Of a DNA stretch of 64,000 bases, positions 43,139-50,199 are shown in pieces. The notes beneath the pieces are model-generated. The model was not told where the DNA came from and searched no databases. It saw only the letters and a list, made by a program, of their open reading frames with translations. Numbering within the stretch: the first letter of the stretch is position 1; every line of letters starts with the position of its first letter. The position numbers and the translations under genes are program-made. Origin of the DNA: Streptomyces populi (lineage in GTDB: Bacteria; Actinomycetota; Actinomycetes; Streptomycetales; Streptomycetaceae); NCBI RefSeq assembly GCF_002911015.1, contig NZ_KZ626869.1, positions 1 through 64,000 on the forward strand, written 5' to 3'.

Positions 43139-45115
43139 TCAGCAGGGGAAGGTGCCGCTGTAGAGGGCGTGTCCGTAGGAGGAACTTCCGGAGCCGAAGC
43201 CGTAGACGCCGTCGTCGGACCAGACCGCTTCGCGGGAGCCTCCGACGCACGTCGAGGTCGGCGCGATCGCGAAGCCCTCCAGGTTGTCGGCCGGCATGAC
43301 GGACGGGTTCGTGTAGGTCACGTCCGGGACGATCGCACCGCTCGCGTCGACCTTCATGAAGGTGTGCGTCTCACCGCAGGTGTTGTCGCAGGTCGCGATG
43401 ATGCGCTGGGTTCCGGCGTCGTACGTCACGTCCATCACCGAGGACTTGCCGGTCGCGATGGTGCCGAACGTGGTGAACGTGCCGTTGGAGTTGAGGCCGT
43501 AGACGTGCAGCGAGCCGTCCCACTCCAGGCCGGCGAAGAACAGGCCCGATCCGTGCAGCGGGTAGTTCGCCGGGTTGTACGCGGCGCCGGTGAGCGGGTC
43601 GACCCAGCCGCTCGCGGTCAGCCAGCTGTCCGGGACGTAACCGACCCCCTCGAAGCCCAGGTTGGCATCGTCCTTGCTGCCGGTGTTCAGCTGCGGGAAC
43701 TGCGAGGTCATGTCCCACTGGTGGACCGGTGTCAGCGTGGAGCCGGTGGCCGCCGGATCGAACTCCATGATCGTGTCCTTGGGCACCGTGTTGTCGGTGT
43801 TGTCGCGCTCGGACGTCACGTAGATGTGGCCGTTGCCGCCGACCGTCAGTCCCTCGGAGTCCGGCTGGCCCGAACCGCCCAGGAAGCGGAGCTGCTTGCC
43901 GGTCGCGCTCCACGAACTGTCCGGGACCCAGAGCCCGTTGCTCTTGACCAGCTTGTAAAGCCAGTTCTTGTTCTTGGCCGCCCACAGCACCGACGGGTTC
44001 GACGGGTCGAAGGCCAGGCCGCTCACGTCACGGCCCTCGGGACCGGTCGACGTGGTGAACGCGCAGACGTTGTCGGCGATGGTGACGTCGAGCCCGCCCG
44101 GCCACGCCAGGGTGCCCGACGGAGCGGAACCCGTACCGCTGGGCGCCTCGGGGGTGCAGCCGCTGGTGAGCGAGCCGCCGCCGCCCAGCAGTTGGCCGGT
44201 CTGTGTGCCACCGCCGCCACCGCCACTGCCGGAGCAGGAGTTGGCGCTGCCGAGGGTCGCGGTCGCGGAGGTCCGGAACCAGCCGGTGCCGTCCGCGCAG
44301 CGTTCGGCCGACGGCTTGGCGCCGTCGGTCGCCCACGTCACCGAGTCGACGGTGTTGCCGCTGCCGTCGAGGAGGAGGACGGAGTCGTTGTCGCCCAGGC
44401 CGAGGGTGGAGTTGAACGTGACGCGGCCGCCCGCGGGAATGCTGGTCGCGCTCGGCGAGGAGGACGAGACGGTGACCGCGGAGTGGGTGGTGTCGTTGTC
44501 CACGTACTTCCACGAAGCGAGGCTGACCGCGCTCGAGCCGCCGTTGTACAGCTCGACGGTGTCCGCGCCGTCGGAGGTGACCTCGTTGATCCGTACCTTG
44601 CTCGCCGCGGGGACCGACGACGGGCAGCCGGAGGCGTTCGCGGTACCGAACGTGGCCGCCGTGGTCGTGGTCACCCACGCGCCGGTGCCGTCGCCGCCGC
44701 AGCGCGCCATCGCCGGCTTCGCCTTGTCGGTGGCCCACTCGACGCGGTCGACCACCGTGCCGTCGGAGGTGTAGATCACCAGTTTGTCCGAGTCGCCCAG
44801 CCCCTTGGGCGAGTTGAAGGTGACGAAGCCGCCCGCCGCGATCGTGGTGGACGACGGGCTGAACGACTGCGGGGAGAAGCTGTCGTCGGACATCTTCCAG
44901 CCGCTGATGCTCACCGCGGCGGAGCCGGCGTTGTACAGCTCCACCGTGTCGTTGCCCGACGAGGTGACTTCGTTGATCCGGACGTTCTGGTAGCCGGCCG
45001 GGGCTGCGGCAGCCGCGGGCGGCGCGGCGACCAGCCCGGTGAGGAGCAGACTTGAGACCGTCAAGGCCCCGGCGCATACCGGGGCGACGCGCGTACGCGA
45101 GTGAGAGAAAGGCAC
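43139..45115 (-). CDS. Secreted protein with two lamin-tail domains and a propeller-like C-terminal half
   Basis: About 658 aa from GTG 45115, which puts a clean signal peptide at the N-terminus (SHSRTRVAPVCAG, then a hydrophobic run ending AAPPAAAAAPAG). Two lamin-tail domain repeats follow: VRINEVTSSGNDTVELYNAG and, about 120 residues on, VRINEVTSDGADTVELYNGG, each with a WATD-K-KP region. After a glycine-rich linker, the C-terminal half has repeated FDPSNPSVLWAA, VGGNGHIYVTSERDN and NLEGFAIAP segments like extracellular beta-propellers, and it ends in Cys. Probably an exported surface or extracellular protein; activity unknown. Confidence 0.87.
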   Translation of the reverse strand: MPFSHSRTRVAPVCAGALTVSSLLLTGLVAAPPAAAAAPAGYQNVRINEVTSSGNDTVELYNAGSAAVSISGWKMSDDSFSPQSFSPSSTTIAAGGFVTFNSPKGLGDSDKLVIYTSDGTVVDRVEWATDKAKPAMARCGGDGTGAWVTTTTAATFGTANASGCPSSVPAASKVRINEVTSDGADTVELYNGGSSAVSLASWKYVDNDTTHSAVTVSSSSPSATSIPAGGRVTFNSTLGLGDNDSVLLLDGSGNTVDSVTWATDGAKPSAERCADGTGWFRTSATATLGSANSCSGSGGGGGGTQTGQLLGGGGSLTSGCTPEAPSGTGSAPSGTLAWPGGLDVTIADNVCAFTTSTGPEGRDVSGLAFDPSNPSVLWAAKNKNWLYKLVKSNGLWVPDSSWSATGKQLRFLGGSGQPDSEGLTVGGNGHIYVTSERDNTDNTVPKDTIMEFDPAATGSTLTPVHQWDMTSQFPQLNTGSKDDANLGFEGVGYVPDSWLTASGWVDPLTGAAYNPANYPLHGSGLFFAGLEWDGSLHVYGLNSNGTFTTFGTIATGKSSVMDVTYDAGTQRIIATCDNTCGETHTFMKVDASGAIVPDVTYTNPSVMPADNLEGFAIAPTSTCVGGSREAVWSDDGVYGFGSGSSSYGHALYSGTFPC

Positions 45116-45442
45116 GAGGCCGAACTGTGCTGTGCCAGCCTTGACGCAGTGTGCACTCCAGCTGAACGCCACCCCCTGGCCGAAAGAACCCCATGTGCAC
45201 ATCACCGCCGGACGCCGTCCGACTCGATGGGCTTCCCTCGACCTCCGGCATCACGGAGACCGTGGGCCGGTGCCCGCGAAACGGGTCGGCGCCCGTCCCG
45301 GTGGCTCTCGCCCGGCGGCTCTCGCCCGGTCGGTAGCTGTCCGACCGGGGTTCCCTCCGTGGCCGCGACATTCAATTCGCTCGCCGGTCGGCACCTCCGG
45401 GTTCTACTCTCGCGGGGATCCAGGAGCGATGAGGGGGCGGCC
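45116..45442. other. Divergent 327-bp intergenic region
   Basis: Lies between the lamin-tail gene (minus) and the serpin-like gene (plus). It has two copies of GGCTCTCGCCCGG a few bases apart near 45303-45328 and no coding bias. Promoters for both genes are expected here, but no clear boxes were recognised. Confidence 0.45.
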
Positions 45443-46648
45443 ATGACCAGTCACGACGCAGTCAAAGCCATCAACGGACTGACCACGCGTTGGGCCGCGA
45501 CCCTGCCCCACGACGGCACGGTACTGGCCGCGGCCGGGGTGTGGCCGTTGCTCGGCCTCCTCGCCGACGGTGCCGTGGGTCCCGCCCGGCAGGAACTCTC
45601 GGATGCGCTCGGCATCCCGGCGGACCGCGCCGCGACGGCCGCCCGGGACCTGCTCTCCGCACTGGGGGCGACGCGTGGCCTGGGCGCGGCCCTGGGGCTG
45701 TGGACCCGCGACGCCCTGCCCGTCGAACCGGCCTGGCTGGACCGGCTGCCCGCCGACGTGCACGGGCGGCTCACCGGCGACCCCGTCAGCGACCAGTCGC
45801 GGCTCGACGCATGGGCGGCCAAGTGCACCCAAGGACAGGTCGACACGATGCCCGTCACCGTGACCGACGAGACCCTGCTGGTGCTGGCCAGCGCCCTGAC
45901 CCTCCGTACCGACTGGATCCGGCCCTTCGCTCAAGACAGTCTGGAAGCCGAAACGGGGCCCTGGCGCGGCAAGGACCTGGCCGGCCTGCACCGGACCACC
46001 CGTCTCCTGAACCGGGTCGGCGTCGTGGAGACGGCGGCCGGTCCCCTCACCGAACTCCAGGTCATCGGCACCCATGGCATCGACGTCCACCTGTACCTGG
46101 GAACACCTGAGGCGACCGCGGGCCAGGTACTGACCGCCGCCGTGGGCGCACTGCACGACCGCCGGGCGGTGGTCTCCGGCGATCACCTCGCATACGGCAC
46201 CCCGGGCCCCGGGCTGTCCGTGGCTCGCGTCCCCAGCCTCGACGGCGAACCCGCGCTCCACGTGTCCACCGTGCCGTTCACCGTCGAGGCCCACCACGAC
46301 CTGCTCGACCACCCCGACCTGTTCGGCCTGCGCACGGCGACGGACACCTCGCGAGGCCACTTCCCCGGCATCAGCGCCGAGCCGCTTGCCGTCCAGGCCG
46401 CCGCGCAGTCGATGACGGCCACGTTCGGCGCGCACGGCTTCCGCTCCGCGGCCGTCACCGCCTTCGGCATGGCGGCCGGCGGCCCCCCGCGTTACCCCTT
46501 CCGGGCCCGCGAGATCAGGGTCCGCTTCGACCGACCCTTCGGGTTCCTCGCCCTGCACCGCACCTCCCGGCTCGTCCTCAACGCGGGCTGGGTCACCGAC
46601 CCCGACCCCTTCGATGAATCCTTCTGGGACGACGAGGACGACGAGTGA
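45443..46648 (+). CDS. Serpin-like protein
   Basis: 401 aa; ATG with GAGGGGG upstream; no signal peptide, so intracellular. WPLLGLLADGAVGPARQELSDALG (helix hA/hB region), LVLASALTLRTDW (strand 3A region), VTAFGMAAGGPP (hinge) and VRFDRPFGFLALHRTSRL (serpin signature region near the C-terminus) support the serpin fold. The hinge position normally Glu reads Arg (HGFRSAAVTA), so inhibitory activity is doubtful. The C-terminus is strongly acidic (ESFWDDEDDE). Bacterial serpins are rare and usually act on proteases; this one may be a non-inhibitory relative. Confidence 0.82.
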   Translation: MTSHDAVKAINGLTTRWAATLPHDGTVLAAAGVWPLLGLLADGAVGPARQELSDALGIPADRAATAARDLLSALGATRGLGAALGLWTRDALPVEPAWLDRLPADVHGRLTGDPVSDQSRLDAWAAKCTQGQVDTMPVTVTDETLLVLASALTLRTDWIRPFAQDSLEAETGPWRGKDLAGLHRTTRLLNRVGVVETAAGPLTELQVIGTHGIDVHLYLGTPEATAGQVLTAAVGALHDRRAVVSGDHLAYGTPGPGLSVARVPSLDGEPALHVSTVPFTVEAHHDLLDHPDLFGLRTATDTSRGHFPGISAEPLAVQAAAQSMTATFGAHGFRSAAVTAFGMAAGGPPRYPFRAREIRVRFDRPFGFLALHRTSRLVLNAGWVTDPDPFDESFWDDEDDE

Positions 46649-46671
46649 GCGCGAGAAGCGGGGGCGCGGAG

Positions 46672-47493
46672 TCAGTCGGCCGAGGGAAGCATCGGGTCGG
46701 TGCGTGTGCTTCTCCATTGGCCGAGCAGGCGGCGGGTGGAGGCGGTCGTCGGGTTGTCGGTGCCGAGCGCGCGGTCCATGGCGTCGAGGACGGCGGTCAG
46801 TTCGTCGACCGCGGCGGCCTTGTCCGCGGGCGTGGCGCCGGAGCGTTCGTGGCGCAGGATCGTCAGGGAACTGCGCGCGACGAGGGTGATGTCGCTGTCG
46901 GGGCCGACATTCTCGGTCGCCGTGGTGATGACGTCACCGAAGGCCGTCTCGGCCTCGCCGGTGCGGCCGTCCTGGGAGAGCCACTCGGCACGGCAGTAGC
47001 GAGCGGCCAGTGTGTCGGGGTGTCCGGGGCCGAGGACCCGGGTGAGGTCCTCGATCAGGTCCGCCACGGCAGCGAGGCGGTCCGGCAGGCCACCGTGCTC
47101 ACCTCGTATCTGGAGGTTCAGACTGCGGGCGGAGAGGGTGTCGGGGTGATCGGGCCCGAGGACGCGGGCGAGGTCCGGCAGCACACGCTCCAGCCGGTGC
47201 ACCGCCAGGCCCGCCTGCCCCTGCTGCAGTGCCATCGCCGCGGTCATCGCCCGGGCGCGCAGCACTTCGGGGTGATCCCCACCGAGCCGCCACTGTGCCA
47301 CGGCGATCGGGAAAGGAACCTCACGGTGCGCGATACGCACGAGTGTGATGACCGCGCCGACGGTCACGCAGAGCTGTAACCAGAGCAGCGTGCCGATCGG
47401 CACGAACAGTGTGCTCACCGCGGAGAGCACGAGGCCGCCCAGGGGCCAACGCCATGCCTCGGACAGTCGTCGCACACGCTTCACACGCCCCAT
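46672..47493 (-). CDS. Membrane-anchored tetratricopeptide protein
   Basis: 273 aa; ATG 47493. Two N-terminal hydrophobic segments (LGGLVLSAVSTLFVPIG, LLWLQLCVTVGAVITLV) are followed by TPR-10-like repeats built on the pattern VLGPDHPDTLSARS, VLGPGHPDTLAARY and ALGTDNPTTASTRR. Such repeats are common in Streptomyces signalling proteins next to NB-ARC ATPases, but no ATPase is fused or adjacent here. Role unknown. Convergent with the serpin-like gene, 23 bp apart. Confidence 0.85.
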   Translation of the reverse strand: MGRVKRVRRLSEAWRWPLGGLVLSAVSTLFVPIGTLLWLQLCVTVGAVITLVRIAHREVPFPIAVAQWRLGGDHPEVLRARAMTAAMALQQGQAGLAVHRLERVLPDLARVLGPDHPDTLSARSLNLQIRGEHGGLPDRLAAVADLIEDLTRVLGPGHPDTLAARYCRAEWLSQDGRTGEAETAFGDVITTATENVGPDSDITLVARSSLTILRHERSGATPADKAAAVDELTAVLDAMDRALGTDNPTTASTRRLLGQWRSTRTDPMLPSAD

Positions 47494-47731
47494 GCGGACA
47501 TCATGGCGTCCCCGACGATCAAAAAGGAAGACCCGAAGTCCCCTTCCCCTGGCTCCCGTTGGGCAGGAACACGGCGGATGCGCGCCGATCGGCCGAGGGC
47601 ACGACCGCCCGGTTCGCCAGGATCCGCACCAGGGCACCGAGGAGAGTACGGGCGTCATGAGGGGCACCGCGGCGGCCCCGTGGCGCCGCCGTCCTTCCGG
47701 TCGGCTCCGACTCCGGTTCCGGGCATCGGAA

Positions 47732-47765
47732 AAGACCCTGTCCCGGACATCCGGGACAGGGTCTT
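47732..47765. terminator. 34-bp perfect hairpin directly after the tRNA
   Basis: Arms 47732-47747 and 47750-47765, 16 bp, perfectly complementary, two-base centre, with a T-run on the minus strand. It begins three bases after the CCA end of the tRNA on the minus strand, so it is very probably the tRNA terminator. Confidence 0.85.
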
Positions 47766-47767
47766 CG

Positions 47768-47840
47768 TGGAGCGCCGGGCAGGCCTTGCACCTGCATTTC
47801 CCCGCAGGAAGCGGGGCGTCTTTCCTTGGACCACCAACGC
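47768..47840 (-). tRNA. tRNA-Gly (anticodon TCC), divergent, CCA encoded
   Basis: Built by hand on the minus strand, 73 nt. Acceptor stem GCGTTGG/CCGGCGC (7 bp, two G-T pairs). D arm with only three pairs (GTC/GAC) and loop CAAGGAAA. Anticodon stem CCCCG/CGGGG with loop CTTCCTG (anticodon TCC, + strand 47807-47809). Four-base variable loop. T stem GCAGG/CCTGC with loop TGCAAGG. Discriminator T, then CCA at 47770-47768. Odd points: the T loop has G where U55 (pseudouridine) is expected, and the D stem is short. All four arms pair and a terminator follows at once, so it looks functional rather than decayed. tRNA scanners may score it low. Confidence 0.75.
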
Positions 47841-47881
47841 ATCGCCGACCGGCGTGATGTCCGCCGTTCAGCTCGAGATGA

Positions 47882-47887
47882 ATAGTA
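47882..47887 (-). promoter_or_regulatory. Candidate -10 box for the tRNA
   Basis: TACTAT on the minus strand, about 42 bases before the tRNA 5' end. No good -35 match at the usual distance, so this is tentative. Confidence 0.3.
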
Positions 47888-47940
47888 GCAGTGCGCACGC
47901 CGGGCTCCAGACCTGCGGAAACACGGGGCAGGGGCAGGAG

Positions 47941-48639
47941 TCAGAGGCCTTCGTGGGCGCATTCGCCCAGTCCGGCCACGGTCAGGGTGAGGTGCCGGGT
48001 CAGTACCTCGGCCGCGGTGTCGGCGTCGCGGGCGAGCGCCGCCTCCTCCAGTCGGCGGTGCTCGCCGACGTGGTCCCGGCCGGGGTGACGGCTCGCCGAC
48101 CAGCGGCGAGCCAGCTCGCTCGCGGTCCACGTCCGATCGAAGGTCTCCAGCAGGACGCGGTTGCCGCAGCCTTCCAGCAGGGTGCGGTGGAAGACCCGGT
48201 GGGCTTCGGACCACGCGTCGCTGTAGTGCTCGCCTTCTTCCGGCACGTACACCGGAGTGCGGGCCAGGCGGTGGTGGGCGGCTCGCACGCGGGCTTCCCA
48301 GTCGACGTCGCCGCGCTCGACGGACATGCGCAGCACGACCGGTTCGATGGTCCGGCGGGCCTCCGCGATGTCCTGCCAGCGGCGGTCGGAGACGGCCGGG
48401 ACGGCGAAGCCGCGGTTGGGCAGCCGGTCGGCGAGGCCCTCGCCGACCAGCCGCACGAGCGCCTCGCGCACGACGGCCAGGCTCACGCCCTGCTCCTTGG
48501 CGAGGTCCTGCGGTTTGAGGGCGTCACCGGGGGCGTGGCGCCCGCCCATGATCGCGTCCCGTAGGTGTGCGTAGACCTGCTCGGAGAGCATCTGCTTCGC
48601 CGGCGAGGTCGAGGTGGGGGCCGTCCGAGTCACAGCCAT
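47941..48639 (-). CDS. GntR-family regulator (FadR/FCD subfamily)
   Basis: 232 aa; ATG 48639 (48645 also possible), no ribosome-binding site seen. N-terminal winged helix: QVYAHLRDAIMGGRHAPGDA, LAKEQGVSLAVVREALVRLV, GLADRLPNRGFAV. A C-terminal all-helical FCD domain has its metal/acid ligand region around EAHRVFHRTLLEGCGN and GEHRRLEEAALARD. Ligands of this family are usually small carboxylates. A perfect palindrome at 48659-48672 directly upstream is the probable operator, giving autoregulation and possible control of the divergent PEBP gene. Confidence 0.92.
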   Translation of the reverse strand: MAVTRTAPTSTSPAKQMLSEQVYAHLRDAIMGGRHAPGDALKPQDLAKEQGVSLAVVREALVRLVGEGLADRLPNRGFAVPAVSDRRWQDIAEARRTIEPVVLRMSVERGDVDWEARVRAAHHRLARTPVYVPEEGEHYSDAWSEAHRVFHRTLLEGCGNRVLLETFDRTWTASELARRWSASRHPGRDHVGEHRRLEEAALARDADTAAEVLTRHLTLTVAGLGECAHEGL

Positions 48640-48658
48640 CAGCATAGACGATCCCGCG

Positions 48659-48672
48659 AATAATCGATTATT
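48659..48672. promoter_or_regulatory. Palindromic operator AATAATCGATTATT
   Basis: Perfect 14-bp palindrome in an AT-rich patch in the divergent gap between the GntR gene and the PEBP gene, 14-20 bp from the GntR start. AT-rich symmetry stands out strongly from the GC-rich surroundings. Confidence 0.65.
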
Positions 48673-48783
48673 GTTGCTATAGTCGATTTCATGGTCGGTG
48701 AAGGGCGACGGCGATGCCTCCGCACGCCCTCCCGTCGGCCACGTCACCGCAACTCCGCAGCACGGCCCGAGAGGAACAACGCG

Positions 48784-49323
48784 ATGAGCGCCAACGACCC
48801 CTTCGCCCGTCTCCCCGAGGCGGCCTCCTTCACCGTCACCAGCACCACCGTCACCGACGGTGCCGCTTTGCCGCCCGAGCAGTTCTCCGGCATCTTCGGC
48901 GTCCCCGGCGGTAAGGACGTCTCCCCGCAGCTGTCCTGGAGCGGCGCCCCGGAAGGCACCAAGAGCTACGCCGTCACCGTCTACGACCCCGACGCCCCCA
49001 CCGGGTCCGGGTTCTGGCACTGGGCGGTCGCCGACATCCCCGCCACCGTCACCGAGCTGCCCGAGGGCGCCGGCGACGACACCGGCTCGGGCCTGCCCGC
49101 GGGCGCCTTCCAACTGCCCAACGACGCCCGCGCCGCCCGCTTCGTCGGCGCCGCCCCGCCGGCCGGACACGGCTCGCACCGCTACTTCATCGTGGTGCAC
49201 GCCCTCGGCGTCGAGTCCACAGGCGTCGCGGCCGACGCCACCCCGGCCGTCCTCGGCTTCACCATGGCCGGCCACGTCCTCGGCCGCGCGGTCCTGACCG
49301 CCACCGCCGAAACCCCTGCCTGA
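48784..49323 (+). CDS. YbhB/YbcL-family Raf kinase inhibitor-like (PEBP) protein
   Basis: 179 aa; ATG with GAGGAA seven bases upstream. FSGIFGVPGGKDVSPQLSW, SYAVTVYDPDAPTGSGFWHW (the PEBP ligand-site D-P-D-A-P motif), and GSHRYFIVVHALGVES near the C-terminus match bacterial PEBP-like proteins. Cytoplasmic, no signal peptide. Function in bacteria is unclear. Divergent from the GntR gene and eight bases ahead of the DtxR-family gene, so probably co-transcribed with it. Confidence 0.92.
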   Translation: MSANDPFARLPEAASFTVTSTTVTDGAALPPEQFSGIFGVPGGKDVSPQLSWSGAPEGTKSYAVTVYDPDAPTGSGFWHWAVADIPATVTELPEGAGDDTGSGLPAGAFQLPNDARAARFVGAAPPAGHGSHRYFIVVHALGVESTGVAADATPAVLGFTMAGHVLGRAVLTATAETPA

Positions 49324-49331
49324 CGAACCGC

Positions 49332-50024
49332 ATGTCCCAACTCACCGACACCACGAGGACGTATCTCCACACCATCCTGGAACTCGAGGACGAGGGCTCG
49401 GTCCCTCTGCGCGCCCGCATCGCCGAGCGCCTGAACCGGAGCGGCCCCACCGTCAGCCAGACCGTCACCCGCATGGAGCGCGCCGGTCTGCTGCGCGTCG
49501 CCGACGACCGGCACCTGGAGCTGACGGAGACGGGCCGACTGGCCGCCACACGCGTGATGCGCAAGCACCGGCTCGCGGAGTGCCTGCTCGTCGACGTGAT
49601 CGGACTGGCGCGGGAGCAGGCCCACGCCGAAGCCCGCCGCTGGCGGCACGTGATGAGTGAGGCCGTCGAACGCCGCGTCCTGGAACTGCTGCGGCACCCG
49701 ACGCGGTCGCCCTACGGGGCCCCGATCCCGGGCCTGGAGGAACTCGGCCGGCCGGACACCGCGGATCCGTTCCCCGACGAGAACACGGTCGGCCCCAGCG
49801 ACTCGGAGCCCGGTCCGAACGGCGCGAGCGTGGTCGTACGGCGCATCGCGGAGCCGATCCGGACCGATCTCCGGCTGATGCACGCCCTGCGGCACGCCGG
49901 GGCGCGGCCCGGCACGACCGTGACGGTGCTGTCGTCGCCGCGCGGCGTGACGGTCGGAAACGGCGGGGAGGCCGCCGAACTCACCGTGCGGACCGCCGCG
50001 CACGTCTTCGTGGCCGAGCACTGA
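49332..50024 (+). CDS. DtxR/IdeR-family regulator with altered metal site
   Basis: 230 aa; ATG eight bases after the PEBP stop. It aligns along its length with DtxR: ARIAERLNRSGPTVSQTVTR (DNA-binding helix), MRKHRLAECLLVDVIGL and HAEARRWRHVMSEAVERR, then an SH3-like C-terminal part. Compared with DtxR, the primary metal-site residues Met10, Cys102 and Glu105 are Thr, Arg and Arg, while His106 and the ancillary-site His79, Glu83 and His98 are kept. It may therefore not sense iron in the usual way. True metal dependence is unknown. Confidence 0.9.
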   Translation: MSQLTDTTRTYLHTILELEDEGSVPLRARIAERLNRSGPTVSQTVTRMERAGLLRVADDRHLELTETGRLAATRVMRKHRLAECLLVDVIGLAREQAHAEARRWRHVMSEAVERRVLELLRHPTRSPYGAPIPGLEELGRPDTADPFPDENTVGPSDSEPGPNGASVVVRRIAEPIRTDLRLMHALRHAGARPGTTVTVLSSPRGVTVGNGGEAAELTVRTAAHVFVAEH

Positions 50025-50068
50025 GTCCGGCTCGGGCGCCGCCCCGTCGCCACGGTGCGTGCGGGCCC

Positions 50069-50110
50069 GAGTGCGGCCCCCGACCACACCCCTGGTCGCG
50101 GGCCGCACTC
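50069..50110 (+). terminator. Hairpin after the DtxR-family gene
   Basis: 17-bp arms (50069-50085 and 50094-50110) with one mismatch and an 8-nt loop, between the converging DtxR and WD40 genes. Confidence 0.7.
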
Positions 50111-50199
50111 GTGGCGGCGCCCCGCGATGTCACCGGGAGCGTCCGACCGTGCCGGCGTCGGGGCCGGAGGTGTGCGGCGGGCCGATCCGGTCGCGCGCG

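Noticed and set aside
47655..47837. Minus-strand 60-codon frame across the tRNA
   Set aside because: It covers the tRNA and its terminator and is explained by them.
48784..50024. Canonical iron regulator controlling the metallophore cluster
   Set aside because: Three primary metal ligands are replaced, and no DtxR/IdeR box was recognised upstream of the cluster genes.
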